From contig JAYMGJ010000317.1 in the NCBI GenBank assembly GCA_037178675.1, positions 1-42,180 of the forward strand: a stretch of 42,180 nucleotides of DNA. The letters are read 5' to 3'. The notes beneath the pieces are model-generated. The model ran no database searches. It saw nothing but the letters and a program-made list of their open reading frames with translations, and was not told the DNA's origin. Below are positions 1-11,854 of this stretch, piece by piece (the first letter of the stretch is position 1; each line of letters starts with the position of its first letter). Source of the stretch: Scleroderma bovista (Eukaryota > Basidiomycota > Agaricomycetes > Boletales > Sclerodermataceae). A program made the position numbers and the translations under genes.

Positions 1-2039
1 TGTTCTCCTGCGCTCACGCTTTCAGCCTCCAAACGCATATCCTCGACAAGGAAACCAGCGCTCTACGCATATACCTTTGTGGGCCTCTCTTATTGTCTGC
101 GCTATAAAGCCACAAATATTTTGACGTCTTCAACATGAATCCCATCGTGACCCCTTCTCACCAAAGAAGGTGGCAACAGCCGACTTCCTGCGTATAGACC
201 GGAATGGAATCATCAAAGAGCGGTCCTGAACCTACAACTATTTACTTCGCACATCCTGGGGACGTGTGTTCGATAGCGCTCTAGTCCTCGAGAAAATTAT
301 AATAGCAACTTGTGGCGCCGCCGCTTCCTCCACTGCAGTTGACCCAGGTATCATCATAGTGCGCCTTTATTTTTCCCCTGACAAACCTCACTACCCACAG
401 CACAGCTGGAATTCCAGTGTCCTCGGTGGAAAAATCTCGAGGCACATACTCTCGGCGCCTCTCGCAGCAACACATATTACCGTCCTACACACACCCACAC
501 GTGACCATACGAGGTGAATCAGCTATCCGATTGGCAGCCGACGAACATCGAAGAGAATCCTACAGCTGACATGGCCACACGGAGGAATCCCCATCTCCTC
601 GATCTTGAAGTTTGTCATAGAACATGCTGCGCATGGTCATATTCATATATGGTTCCGTTCAGGTTTACTCAGCATTTACAGCGTTTTCCTCCATCCGGGA
701 GCGCGAATCCATACGGCCTCAAGCACAGTCCTAGCCTGGACACAGGTCCTGTCCGGCGTCATACCCGGGGCTATGCCAAGTATGTAACTGATTCAAGTCT
801 CTCCCACACCGGGGATTTGTCCAGAAATATGAAGAAATAAAATGCGCAGCACGAGCACGGAACTCCGTGTATCTGCCCGGCAAGATAACCCGGAAACCTC
901 GGCTCGCCGCATTATCTTCTTTGATCCGGTTGTCATTCAATCATTGCGAATGTTTAGTTTATGGATTCCCCTGGCTTGTGAAGAAGTCCAGGCTCGGTGG
1001 ATCTCTTTCCGATCGGTCCCGCACCCGGACCCAGGTCTGGCTCTGCGCAGTATCGAGTCGATGGACGATGGTAATACATTTCGGTGACGTGGCAGATCCC
1101 AGCGACAGTCATATCACACTTCGAGGTCTGATCGTTGGTCCCACAGCACACTGCTCATGTGGACAATGATGGTGGGCCAGACGATTGTCCCAAAGTGGAG
1201 ACTGGATACTGTTTGGACCTAATGCAATATCCGAAAACCCCGATCGTTGTCAACCCATGGTCCAGCCGAGGCGCAGGTTCGATGAGACATGTGGCTGGGA
1301 CCTTCTGGCTGATTCGCTGTTGGTCACTAAATCAAATGGTGCACAATCGTACTCTAATGACGGAATGTGGACAACATATCGGATATGGGTGGTGGGGCTG
1401 CGATGTGAAGCACCATTTGATATCTTTCGTGTGGTGGACTGGTATCGATTATCTAGACCCTCTGCCAACTTATCGTGGTATGTGATGAGCTATGCGTATG
1501 TCGCTCATCCAGAAATCTGCGGCCACCCGTCATTTCTGGCCAGGTCCTTAGATATCTCGGACGCGCCAAAGTTGGTGCTGGCCATAGAACGTGCTCCCAC
1601 AGTTGCAGGCATGTGTGCCAGGAATGGTATTTCGATCTGACAGTTCAGAACGTTCAATGCCCGGGTTTGTCATAGGGTCATGCAACCTATGACCAAGTGA
1701 ATCCCAGGACGAGCCTATACGCAGTAAATGCTCACTTGATTGCTTAAGAGTTCCCAAGTTGATCTCGTTGAGCGTTCCATGCCATTGGCTGACTGCCAAG
1801 TGGCGACTGATTCGATGTGATTCATGTGAAAGCTGCCAAACCCTTGATGCGTGAACGCCATTGGCATGTTTGATTTCATACTGTTAGGACCCTCGCGCTT
1901 TGTCCAACCTATGACTGCGAGAAGTCAGTCCTTGAAAATTGACATGGCAGACATACTTGTGTGATAGAGGTCAAAGCAAGAATTTTGGGCTTTGATAGTC
2001 TCGAGGATGTACTTTCTGCCTGATTGAATGTCAACCATA
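1..2039. other. Gene-poor stretch, no recognised gene
   Basis: I see no recognisable protein family here. The longest open frame (1185-1640, plus strand, 151 codons) overlaps other frames of similar length and shows no domain or plausible splice structure. An imperfect inverted repeat lies at 1671-1693 (TCATAGG ... CCTATGA). The stretch could be old transposon-derived DNA, but nothing in it proves that. Confidence 0.5.
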
Positions 2040-2373
2040 CCAGAGTTGGCAGGCTGCCCTGGACAGTGGGCCCCGCTTTTTATATGTAGAAGTTTGAACC
2101 TCAAGGTAGAGAAGAATCATTGATACAAGACATGCCTCGCTTCGCTTCGGCGGTGTGCGAATGTTACAGTGACATAGCAGATTAACATGAGACATTGGAT
2201 TCGAGTATATAGTACATGGTGGTCAGTAACGTAGCATGCAATACAATATTTGTTTGAGAATGAGATACGGTCATACATGGTGGTTCGGAAGTTACAATTT
2301 GATTTAGAAGGAGAGACCAAGATATCTGTGAATGTTCATCAGTTGACATTGGTGTGTTAGGAATGTTGCATGC

Positions 2374-3358
2374 TTACTTAGCCACATCCAATGATACATG
2401 TGCGCTGTATGTGTGCCGCACGGAATGCACGTCTGGAGGCCATGTCGACATAGGCCAGCCATTGATGGCATGAATAGTGGGGTTGTGAAGCGCGCCTGTT
2501 AATACGTTTTGATATGCGTTATCGATTGCGGATGTGAATAGTAACAGCCCGGAGACACCGTCCGGTCGAATTGCATAGCCGATATGCGTGAATAAGTCGA
2601 ATCCTGCGTTGGTAGCGTGGTGTCCAAAGGCACCCACGATGTATAGCAAAAAAGATGCGAGGTCGATGACAGCGAAGGGAGGCACGGTGCGAATGAAAAA
2701 GGATATTGCCAGAGTTGTTCGCTTTCCAAAAGGCATTTCGGGAGTTAGTTTGCGCCAGATGAGCACCGCAGAGGCTTTGAGCCGTGGTCCACGTGCACGA
2801 GGACTGTCCATGTCACTCAAATAGAGCATGTCATCGAATGGCTGTCGAAAATATGAGTGATGAGTCGCATGTCTAATCATCTGAATGGCGTACAGCAACC
2901 ATGTCACAAATTTCTCGGTGGATGTCAAGTGCCCAGTCAAACATCGCTGGATCTCGAACCAACTGATTTAGAAATTTCACTATCTTTTCTCCTTGAGTGA
3001 CGTCGAGAAGTTTGAACGAACACATGTCGACGAGCATTTGAGGTTGCAACGTGGATGCTATATGATGTGATGTTATTGGACTGTAGTAACAGATGGGAGA
3101 AGGCTCACATCGCGTTGATAAACGTCGCAGAGGTAATACAACGGCGTTGATTGTGTTGTGGAGTTCCATGTTGGAAATGCGCGCAGAGTTGAGCGCATTG
3201 ATGGTCAGCATAATATACTATGTGGGTTCAATCATTTGATCGGTTTCAGTTTCACTAAGAATGTGTTTACATGTCGCAGTCAAGATGGCATTGACGTTGA
3301 GGGGCATATGATCGTCAACTAAGAATAAATTGAGACCAATATCAAAGTAGTAGTTCAT
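2374..3358 (-). pseudogene. Unrecognised gene downstream of Helitron helicase, apparently frameshifted
   Basis: I do not recognise this family. Three open stretches run 3' of the helicase on the same strand. A 47-codon frame starts at the ATG at 3358 and is followed by a frame at 3211-2873. The last is 188 codons, 2940-2374, and contains aromatic and hydrophobic segments such as FAVIDLASFLLYIVGAFGHH. A convincing in-frame intron (GTGAGC ... ATATAG, about 3065-3117) inside the second stretch argues that it was once spliced coding sequence. The second and third stretches overlap in different frames with no usable intron between them, near 2880-2930. The first and second also cannot be joined in phase. 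That points to frameshifts and decay. It may be Helitron cargo, a captured host gene or an old viral copy; the sequence alone does not decide. Confidence 0.45.
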
Positions 3359-6300
3359 GGTAGGTTACATTAATAGTTGAATGGCTATCAGCATCGAGAA
3401 GGACACGTGCATGATCACGATGGCGGATGCGAGACAATGCAGTGTAGAGTTGTCCATGGGAAAACACGGGTGTTGTGAGATCTACTCCTACGCGGTCAAG
3501 GGTGAGACCTTGGCAGCTGTTGAAAGTGGTCGCATATGCAGCTGATAAAGGAAATTGTCGCCGTAGAAGCGTGTGGCCTGAGTGGAGAGTGTGGGTGAAG
3601 TTGATTCGTGGGAGTAGAATATCTTCTGCATCAATGAAGCATCCGCCTCCGATCCCACGTAAGATGCGGACTGTGACCAATCGCGTACCAATACCGGTGA
3701 CGATGACTCGTGTATTCTTTACGAGGCCTGCATCAATAGAGAAATTCCGCATTAGGCGGTATACGGCGTTGACTTTGATGTTCAGTGCATGGTGAGGCAG
3801 TCCAAGAGGGGTGTGCGCCACCACATAATCTAGTACATGTTGTGGAGGTATTAAACCAACCTCATCTGCTTCTTGAAGAGAGTCAGCAGCCAGATAAGTA
3901 CGATGAACTCCATCAATACGACAGACAATAGATTCATTGTACATGTCCACTTGCATGTTGGTGGGACATAGAATGGCTCGTCTAAGACAACAGGAAGGTT
4001 CAGCAAGAACTTCTGAAGGATAGACGAAGTCGAGCAGCTCATCATGGCTGCATGCACGCGATATGAAATCTAAATTGATTTCGGGACCGGCACCATCGCC
4101 AATGTTGTCCACCCATGATGCAAATTCGGGGTCATCTGCATTTCGAATTGGCGTGCTCAGTGGGAAGAGTTGGAATAGAGGCCAAAGTGGGGAACTTTTG
4201 ATGGAGGCGTCAACGATATCGGCTTGACTTCCACCACGTACCACAGGACATGTTTGTCGAAAATCACCTAAGAGGATGATAATTTTCCCTCCGAAGGGCT
4301 GAGAGTTTTGCATCACTTTCTGACAGATGTCATCGACACATGCAAGCACAGCTCGATTGACCATTGGAGCTTCATCCCATATCACCACAGAAGCAGCACG
4401 AATGAGATCTCCACGTGAATCAAAGGGGTCAATAGTCGAGAGAAGCATCTCATTTCTGTTGTTAACCGGTACCTGTATGTGCATCAGATACCACCTCACA
4501 ATGTAATAATATAACAACCTTAAAAGTAGAATGGGTTGTACGACCTCCTGGATATAAATGTGCGGCAAATGCTGCAGTTGCAGTAGGGAGGACTATTCGT
4601 CCTAGCGAACGTACTTTGTTACAAATGGCATTGACGAGATACGTTTTCCCGCGACCTGCTTTGCCATCCACGAAGGCTAAAAGAGATGCATTGGATGAAA
4701 CGGCATTGATGATACAGTCAAAGATAGAGGCTTGTTCTGGTGTCATGTTATTCCTTGCTGAAGACGCTTGTTGCTCGAGTTGTTGACATTGCAATCCCCA
4801 ATGAAGAACTTCATGTAAGACCTCAGAGGTATGCGACAGAGGGACAGGCAGACCATAATCAGCGGGGGAATGACGAAATTCTTCCAGTAGCATGTTGATG
4901 TTCTCTAGAGTACGAGTGTATGCTATATCAGCATTATTACCACTTTGCAGACGAAAGTCCATTGACATCGAGTAGTGGAACATATCCCACAGTGAAATGG
5001 GTGATGGTACACAGTCGTTGACCAACAGATGTACAAAGAGAAGCCGTAGTTGTCGGGGAGTTTTCAAGTTCTGGATGGCCTCTTCCATCGCCATTTGTGC
5101 TTCATTACGATCGGCAAAAAGACCCATCGCCCTTGCAGCGTCTTGATATGTGTCTTTGATGGAGCCATCAACAGTACGAGCATCTTCAAAAGATAAAGAA
5201 GATCGGTTTTGCAAAATGGTGCGAAGATAAAATAAATCGCCTTGTGACGGATGGATAGGCTGGATGCGAGTTAGATGAGAACGGGTGTGATCGCGTCGAA
5301 TGACATGCATGGATGGAGAACCAATTACAGTGTCGCGTTCGGCAAAGACATTTGCCGTGCGAGTAGTAGTAGTGTTGCTGAGACGGAAAAGAGTGAAATA
5401 TTCTGTGTATGTGATGTCATTGAAGAAGCGTACGGTGCCATCTTCATCTGTGAATGTGCCTGTAGGTCGAAGAAAATATCTGTCGAGCAGAGACAAAGTG
5501 CTACGCTCGTTATTGCGGCGGTGATACTGATGGTGTGCAGTTGATTGTGGGAGATAGACAGGCAATGCAGTCACTGCGGGCTCTTTTTGCGTGATGTGAA
5601 AGCCTAGAATTCGCCATGTAGCTTCTCCCGCTGAGAGATATCGTGCATCCCAAAATTCTTCGATTTCGTCTGTCCTTTCTTGGTTTTCATTACCACCACG
5701 AATCTGATAACGCGTGCTATCAGGTGCTATCCAACCATTGTCATTAGCCACGTTTGTACATTGAGATGTCACATATCCATACTAACCTTTGTGTATATAT
5801 TTGAATAGATATTGAAAGATATGGGATGTACTACAAATTTCGAAGTTGAGGTGACATTGAAATTTCCGTAGAAGCGGTAGACAGTGGGGCACGACCATTT
5901 CATCCCCTGGTTTTCTGCGACGATAGTGGACACGTCCTTCAGTGTCCATTGTCGTATCAGGCTGTAGAGCACGTGGATATCCAAATCGACATTTGCGACT
6001 GCCATCAGCTTGTGGCCGCTGACAATATTTAGAAGGTGGCCGATCGGGAGATGGGTGATTGTGTAGCATAAACTTCCGTACGAGAGCAGCATCTGCACAG
6101 TCAGCAGGCATTTCAGCAGAAACGATTGAGTCGATGTCCGAAGGCGTGCAGCATGAGCGAGAGTATTTAACGAGAATATGGGTATGAGGCAGGCCTCTTT
6201 TCTGAAATTCGATGCAATGAATCGAATAGACCTGTCTACCTGCATTGCTGAACATCGTTTTCAATGTCTTGAGGAGTAACGACAACTTTCGTTTAAAAAC

Positions 6301-7611
6301 GCGAGCGACAACGACAGGTAAATCAGCATAGGTTTGACCAGGACGAAGTTGAGACTGTATCTCGGGCCATGTAGTGTTACATGTCATGGTGATAAAAAAG
6401 GTGGGATTGCCGAGCGCAGCCGCGATGGCGAGAGAGTCAGCGATTTGATTCGAAATCCAACGTTTTGAGCCAAGAAAGGACGAAGGAAGGTAAATGTTTT
6501 CTGAAGGCGGCACATCGTTGGAACCCATTAATTCAGCATCCTCCATTCGAATACGTTGTTGATTTTGACGAATGTAATGTAAGCGACATTCTAAGTCACG
6601 ACTGAACATGTCCACTGCATATTCATTGGCTAGACGTCCAAAAATCTGAAAGCGAGGTTCTCGCAATAAACGAGCACGGTAGTGCCACATTTGTGTCGTC
6701 GGAGCATCTGTATTGATTGCATGGTAATGAATGAGTACGATAGATATTTCTTCTAAGTGAAACATACCGTGGGTGACACCTTCAGAGAGGATCGTATCAT
6801 TGCCTACCAAACCCCATCCTAACGTTCCGTGGGGGAAAAACAACGGATATGCGAGTGGTTCCCAGAGGCGACTGACGGATGGTATCCGTTGTGAATGACC
6901 ATCGATGCGAGTGATGACGAGATGGCGAGGTCGCACTTCAGAGTGGGCAGTGTTGTTTAATGAGATAACAGCTGCAATTTCATTTCCACCGTCTTGCAGA
7001 ATAAGTTGCGCATGAGGGCACTGAAAAGAATCTAGTTGGCTGAAATGGCGCAAAGCCGAGACGAAAGGGTTGACAGATAGAAGAGCATCACGGACAGCAG
7101 GTACCCAGATGGGAGGCAGAGCAGACGCCCGATTCGCATGGGGCATGTTGGCGACGAAGCCATCATAAAGAAGCCAGCGGATAGCAGAATTGGAATGAGT
7201 AGGTCGAATACGATGATACACTCGGCCTTGTATGGCCATGAAGCCAGGTGGACCGGCAATATCAGGAAAGGAGTGAGTGGTTTCAAGAGACGCAAACGAA
7301 AAGATGAGGTTCAGAATTCTGGACATCGCAGAGATGTCAGGGTGTGATGTCAGTTGTTCGATTAGAGGAGGCAGCGGAGGCAGCGGAGGAACATCCTGCA
7401 ATCGCGATCCATTGCGACCACAGCAAAAACCCGATAGTTCACCTGTAAGCAATATGAGACCACAGAAGGCACATGCATGGATGCGCCCAGCACGTTGTTC
7501 CCCCCAACGAAGGCAAGGAGATGATATAGGACCAATTTGCCACGTAGTGGGCGAAGGAGATGTCATGAGAAGACGAAGAGAGAGGAGAGTAAACTTACTG
7601 CATTGAAGCAT
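3342..7611 (-). CDS. Helitron Rep-Pif1 helicase transposase
   Basis: This is the rolling-circle transposase, which nicks and unwinds DNA in Helitron transposition. Three exons join in phase: 7611-5787, 5726-4519 and 4472-3342, giving about 1,387 residues. Domains in order are a cysteine-containing N-terminal segment (CAFCG ... FCCG) and a Helitron-like N-terminal domain. The Rep nuclease follows, with the HUH-type motif GLPHTHIL (about 6171-6195) and paired tyrosines in QYLFKYIHK just before intron 1. The SF1 Pif1 helicase has Walker A GKAGRGKT (near 4641-4669), a Walker-B-like VVIWDEAPM, LLGDFRQ, and C-terminal TFNSCQGLTLDRVGVDL and YTALSRI. No frame break is seen across 4.2 kb, so the protein may be functional. 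The start is unsure: GTAAGT follows the ATG closely at about 7596, so an upstream first exon is possible. Confidence 0.92.
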
Positions 7612-7787
7612 GCAAGCAGTGGTGCAATGTTATATGAAACCCACACATGTTAATTGCTTTGTTTTATCTACATGTCCGCATCATGGGTGATGAAAATAGG
7701 TAGTTGAGACACGGCGGCACATGGATACAAAGATCTTTATATTGTAACGACATGGTGGGACTATTCAATATGAAGATGTACCGCACA

Positions 7788-8947
7788 CTACTGTTTTTTG
7801 CCCCTACGTCTGCCCGTGGTCTTAGGAGTTGTGATTGCCACGTCACTGAGGACATTTTCTCCATCAGTTGCAGACAGATAGTGCATATTCCCATCACGCA
7901 CAGACATTGAAAGCGCAGTCTCCTGCGAGGATGAAGGATCGACTGATTTAGAAGGACCACTGCTCTCAGATGAAGCAGATGGCACGCCCACCAAACTTTC
8001 AATAAAGAGAAGGAAGTCAGTTGATTGAAGTTGACAATGAAGGAGAGAAGATGTACTTATTCGCAGGAGTATTCACTGAGAACTGCGTTGAACAGGAACT
8101 CATGTTGGCAGAAGGTGATGACTGGGGAGTTCTACATGACGTGGGGCTCAGACATGGCATGTTATGACGAACCCCAAAAAAACTTACACAGAACTTGCAA
8201 AAGCTGCAAATTTTCGTTTCTTTGGTGTCGATGGGAGTGGACTCGTAGCAGTGATCTCTTGTTGACCCACATTAAAAGAAATGTTTTCGACGTTTACACG
8301 CACACAACCATTGGGACCGACGCCAGAGAAAGTGCCTACATATTGGACCGTCGTGTTCACGTTGGGAGTGGGGGTGTTAATCCATCGTGGACGAGACCCA
8401 TCATAAACACATCTACAAACGGGTATGAGTGTAAAATAAAGATACAACGATCACAAACTTACTGAATGGTTGAAGTTTTGAGACTATCACGTACAAATTC
8501 AGAAGAGACTACATTGAACGCCTTCGATGTGTTGTCAGACAACAGCTCTGCCCGTACCGGTACAGTTCCCAGACCGATGATGAAAGGGACGGAACAGTCG
8601 GGCAAATGGGCATCATACACATCAGGGGAGGAGGGATCACCAGGAATGGCGTACATGTGAGACACATCCAATAAGATGGTTTCATGTGCAGGCATATGTG
8701 CACGTGCGACGGCAAAGACAACAGTATTGTCTTCCAGAACGCGGTCGTTCATAGGGCTGTAAACTCGAAGTTGAACTGGTAAGGCGACACCAGACGTAGA
8801 CTGCAAAGCCGTTGTATAAAAACAGTAGTAAGTCTTCGTGCCAGAGCCGGGTTTCTGAGTGGCCACTCGACGACCACCAGCCAGTGCCAAAAAACCAAAG
8901 ACTGTGAGAGACGACATCGAGGAGAAGCAATGCGAGAAAACGGGCAC
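7788..8947 (-). CDS. Helitron companion gene, unknown protein with basic tail
   Basis: Four exons join with matching phases through three ordinary GT-AG introns: 8947-8463, 8412-8188, 8131-8057 and 7995-7788. The introns are 50, 56 and 61 bp. The first two exons encode a beta-rich-looking region, with short hydrophobic strands such as VALPVQLRVYSPM and TVQYVGTFSGVGPNG. The rest is Ser/Thr/Pro-rich and ends in a basic GRRRGKKQ, which suits nuclear localisation or DNA binding. A KKRKF cluster sits at the end of exon 2. The gene lies about 180 bp upstream of the helicase on the same strand. I infer a Helitron accessory protein, perhaps binding single-stranded DNA, but no family is proven. The 5' end is unresolved. 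Frames upstream to about 9030 (C-x2-C residues) may be earlier exons, and a frame change near 8900 is unexplained. Confidence 0.65.
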
Positions 8948-9344
8948 GATCCTGAAATGGCATTAAAGGTACTAATCACGTACCAACGAGTGCAGGTTTC
9001 ACATTTGCAGAGTTCGATTTCAAAAATGGGCTGCACAGTTTAAGATTTGGTTTCGCCCAGTCTCAGATAATGAGACACACACGAAACCAAAGCCAGATTG
9101 CTCAGATTCACTTTGGTGCATCTGTCAGGGCTGAAATAAAGTGCCACATGCACCTGTTAGGAGCGACGTGAAACGTGAATGACGAGACTCATCTTTAACG
9201 CGATCTTCAATGTAGATCGACACAGAGAAGTGAAACATATTGTCACATGACTGGCTGTAGCTGCGACATTTGAAGCACGAGGGGACGCATGTCTCTGAGG
9301 ATATGTACATCAGATCGAGGTGAGATGATAGACAGAGCTGGACA

Positions 9345-9645
9345 TTCGCTCCGAGTTTGAGGCAAGCAACGACATCTGATGAGATCGAGGTAAGACCATA
9401 GAGAAACACATCAGAGGTGAATTGACTGACATGGATGTATGGCGAGCGAGGCGTCTCAGCTGCCAACGAAAACACATGTGCAGAGAAGATGGAGGTGAGA
9501 TAGACATTGGCTCGGAGTTTGAGGCAAGCAACGACATCTAATCAGATCGAGGTAAGACCAACAGATCAGAGGTGGATCGACAGACATGGATATATGGCGA
9601 GGGACGCGTCTCAGCTGCAAAGGAAAACACATGTGCAGAGAAACA
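9345..9645. repeat. Tandem direct repeat, about 155-162 bp period, two copies
   Basis: The word GAGGCAAGCAACGACATCT starts at 9359 and again at 9521, a 162 bp offset. The word AACACATGTGCAGAGAA starts at 9471 and again at 9626, a 155 bp offset. Shared blocks between these anchors (GATCGAGGTAAGACCA, CAGAGGTG, GCGTCTCAGCTGC) confirm a two-copy tandem repeat with small indels. It lies between the Helitron companion gene and the first lectin. Open frames across it are repeat-driven and not convincing genes. Confidence 0.8.
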
Positions 9646-9899
9646 CGTGAAATTTGGCCAGGGGTATATATACAGTGCGTGCTGGTGGCGAGAGAAGAAA
9701 GGAGAGACGTAGGTACAAACATTGACAAACGAAAGCACTAGATATGCTTAATATACGAGTAATCGATTATCTGTAGTACGTAATATCAGGAATTCACTGC
9801 CGTACGTACTACACAATTTAACATCACATTCATGAAGGCAATCGTACAAACATTATCCATCCAGGAGTCCTTTCATTTCAGACGTTCTGTGTCTTTAAT

Positions 9900-10513
9900 T
9901 TACCCTCCGATTTGCTGGAGGGTCCAAAGCTGATTCTGGCCCTCCCACTTGCCCCACAGTTCGACGGGCGTGCCGGGCGTAGAGTTCCCGTGATCGGATA
10001 GATCGATGTTCACTCCTGTCCCTGGGACAAGCAGCCTACGCCGTCGGGGACATGAAGTGAATCCTAGGACAAATAGGACGCGACTCGCAGGAATGCTCAC
10101 CTGATGGCTTGACGGACGCATGGGTCGTCTTCAACCTGCCATTCGAACGGCGCTGGCCCAGCGACGACCCTGACGCCATTCGCCGGATGACCGTCAACTC
10201 TGAGGTATGAACCAGTGGCGGATTTGATCTGAAAGTTGCCGTTGTGCTGTCGTTCAAACACCCACTATGTAACATGCTGAATCAGTTTATCAGGGGTTTC
10301 AATACCATGGATATAGTAGCGATTACCGCTTGATTGGGACTGTTGTGGAACGGATAACCGATAACTGCAAGCCGCTAAGTCGTTCGAAACGGCGCGCATG
10401 GATCGTGAAGTGTCAGACGTACTAGAACGATTGTCGCCTCCAGAGAGGTCGAGGCAGGTCCCGCCTTTGACGTTTATAAGGGCGTAAATTCCACCCGATT
10501 GAATGCAAGCCAT
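9900..10513 (-). CDS. Ricin-B-fold lectin 1
   Basis: A single beta-trefoil (ricin-B/R-type) carbohydrate-binding protein of 142 residues. Exons 10513-10423, 10364-10327, 10264-10101 and 10035-9900 join in phase. The protein opens MACIQSGGIYALINVKGG and has the CLDLSGGDNRS turn. QxW-type motifs appear in NQAWVF, FEWQV and NQLWTL, one per trefoil lobe. There is no signal peptide, as is usual for cytosolic mushroom lectins stored in fruiting bodies and acting against grazers. Only the lectin fold is present, with no catalytic A-chain-like domain. It is the first of three tandem paralogues with the same intron positions and phases. The sugar specificity cannot be read from sequence. Confidence 0.88.
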
Positions 10514-10559
10514 CTGGGAGAAGTGTTGCTAGCTATCTCTGGGGCGGTTGGATTGCATC

Positions 10560-10566
10560 TTAAATA
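10560..10566 (-). promoter_or_regulatory. TATA box of lectin 1
   Basis: TATTTAA on the minus strand, 47 bp upstream of the lectin 1 ATG, within CTTGGGGGTATTTAAGATGC. The flanks resemble those of lectin 2 at the same place, so it is likely the inherited core promoter. Confidence 0.6.
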
Positions 10567-10933
10567 CCCCCAAGTCCTGAGAGTCTCTGCACGTGGAGAT
10601 AATCATCACACGGCATCACATGTCCTACCGTGATGAGGGTGATTGAAATATCAGGTGGAATACGTGCCGAAATAGAATGATGCATTCTGTTCCAGAGTCG
10701 ACAATTGAAACCCATTCTTAGAACGGCAGAAGGTTATCTCATCCGACTTTTTCAGACCTTGGTATGTACTGATGACTATTTCGGCATTTTAGCTTGGCGT
10801 TTTGGCGAACGAACTGAGTTGGCTATAGATTTTGTGTCTGTAATCTCGGGAAACATATACAAAATTCGCATCACACCATTCATCACGAACGTATCAGCCA
10901 CCAAAGCTGTAGTTCCAGTAATGTGTCCTTGAC

Positions 10934-11539
10934 TCACCCATCAATTTCCTGGAGACGCCAAAGCTGGCTCACTGCGCCGGCGGGCCCACACCACAATTGA
11001 ACAGGATTTCCAGGTTTGGAGTTACCACAACCGGAAAGGTCAATGTTTTCCCACTTCCCAGGGACAGACACCCTAAGTCGAGGGCGGCATGAACTGGCAT
11101 TGAATCTTAGGGCGTAGTGGATGCTCACCTGATTCCTTGATGAGTGCTTGGGTCATCTTGGATTTTCCAATCGTACGCCACTAGCCCAACGACTACCCTG
11201 ACGCCATTCCCCTGTTGACCCTCGATCCTGAGATATAAGCCACTAGCGGATTTAATCCGAAAGTTGCCATTCCCCTGTCGTTCAAACATCCACTACAAGT
11301 GAGTGCTGGGTCAGTACTTTATCAAAGAAATGTTATGACATTGATTTCTACCCCTTGGTTGGGACTGTTGTGGAACGGATAACCGATAGCTGAGAGACGT
11401 CAGTCATACGAAAAAGTATACATATTACGCGTACTGTGTCAAACGTACTGGAACGGTTGTCATCTCCAGAGAGGTCCAGACAGGTTCCGCCCTTGACATT
11501 GATGAGGGCGTAGATTCTACCTGGTTGAATGCAAGTCAT
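10934..11539 (-). CDS. Ricin-B-fold lectin 2
   Basis: A 143-residue paralogue of lectin 1. Exons are 11539-11449, 11389-11352, 11292-11129 and 11072-10934, and every intron falls at the same place and phase as in the neighbours. It begins MTCIQPGRIYALINVKGG. The QxW-type positions are NQGWMF, YDWKI and SQLWRL, so the second is changed from the FEW seen in the other two. An in-frame ATG four codons upstream (11551) is open, but it is only 22 bp from the TATA box. The downstream ATG matches the paralogues and has the 34 bp spacing of lectin 3, so I chose it. The third lobe (LSGCGNSKPG ... LWCGPAGAV) is more diverged, which may mean altered sugar binding. Confidence 0.86.
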
Positions 11540-11572
11540 GGAGTTGCCCACCTGGGACAGCTGGACTGTATC

Positions 11573-11579
11573 TTATATA
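11573..11579 (-). promoter_or_regulatory. TATA box of lectin 2
   Basis: TATATAA on the minus strand, 34 bp from the chosen ATG, in the context CTTCGGGGTATATAAGATAC, which closely matches the lectin 1 core promoter. Confidence 0.65.
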
Positions 11580-11854
11580 CCCCGAAGTCGACCCCAAGGA
11601 TAGCCCCATCACATGTCTGATCGTGGCGTATGGTAAATGAAACGTGCAACATGTGAAGCTAAAACTAGTACATGCTAGGCTGCTCTGAAACGTTGATTAT
11701 GGGGTGTGAGAAAATTCAGTCCAAATATGTCTGGAGACATGATCAAGGAAATCAATCAGCAAGATACGAATTACAATCGAGTATTCTATCGTACAAACAC
11801 CATCCATGAATGCGCAGGAGACTCCCGTTCATGGTATTCTTTCCTTGGTCACAC

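Larger units (their letters stand above)
2040..9700 (-). mobile_element. Helitron (rolling-circle transposon) neighbourhood
   Basis: A minus-strand block built around a Rep/Pif1 helicase, the autonomous Helitron protein. A companion gene lies upstream (7788-8947), an unknown decayed gene downstream (2374-3358), and a tandem repeat beyond the companion gene (9345-9645). Helitrons end in CTRR preceded by a short hairpin and insert between A and T. A candidate 3' terminus is CTGG, read on the minus strand at 2040-2043. The next host base is T, and a GCCC/GGGC hairpin lies about 15-20 bp inside. I could not find the 5' TC end, so both outer limits are tentative. Confidence 0.5.

Noticed and set aside
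1185..1640. 151-codon plus-strand frame
   Set aside because: No recognisable motif, overlaps equally long frames, and no splice context.
2125..2160. GC-rich palindrome-like stretch as Helitron terminal hairpin
   Set aside because: The arms do not pair well and no CTRR follows at the right distance.
2374..3211. Viral nucleoprotein-like identity for the unknown gene
   Set aside because: The impression rests on general composition only; no motif I can name supports it.
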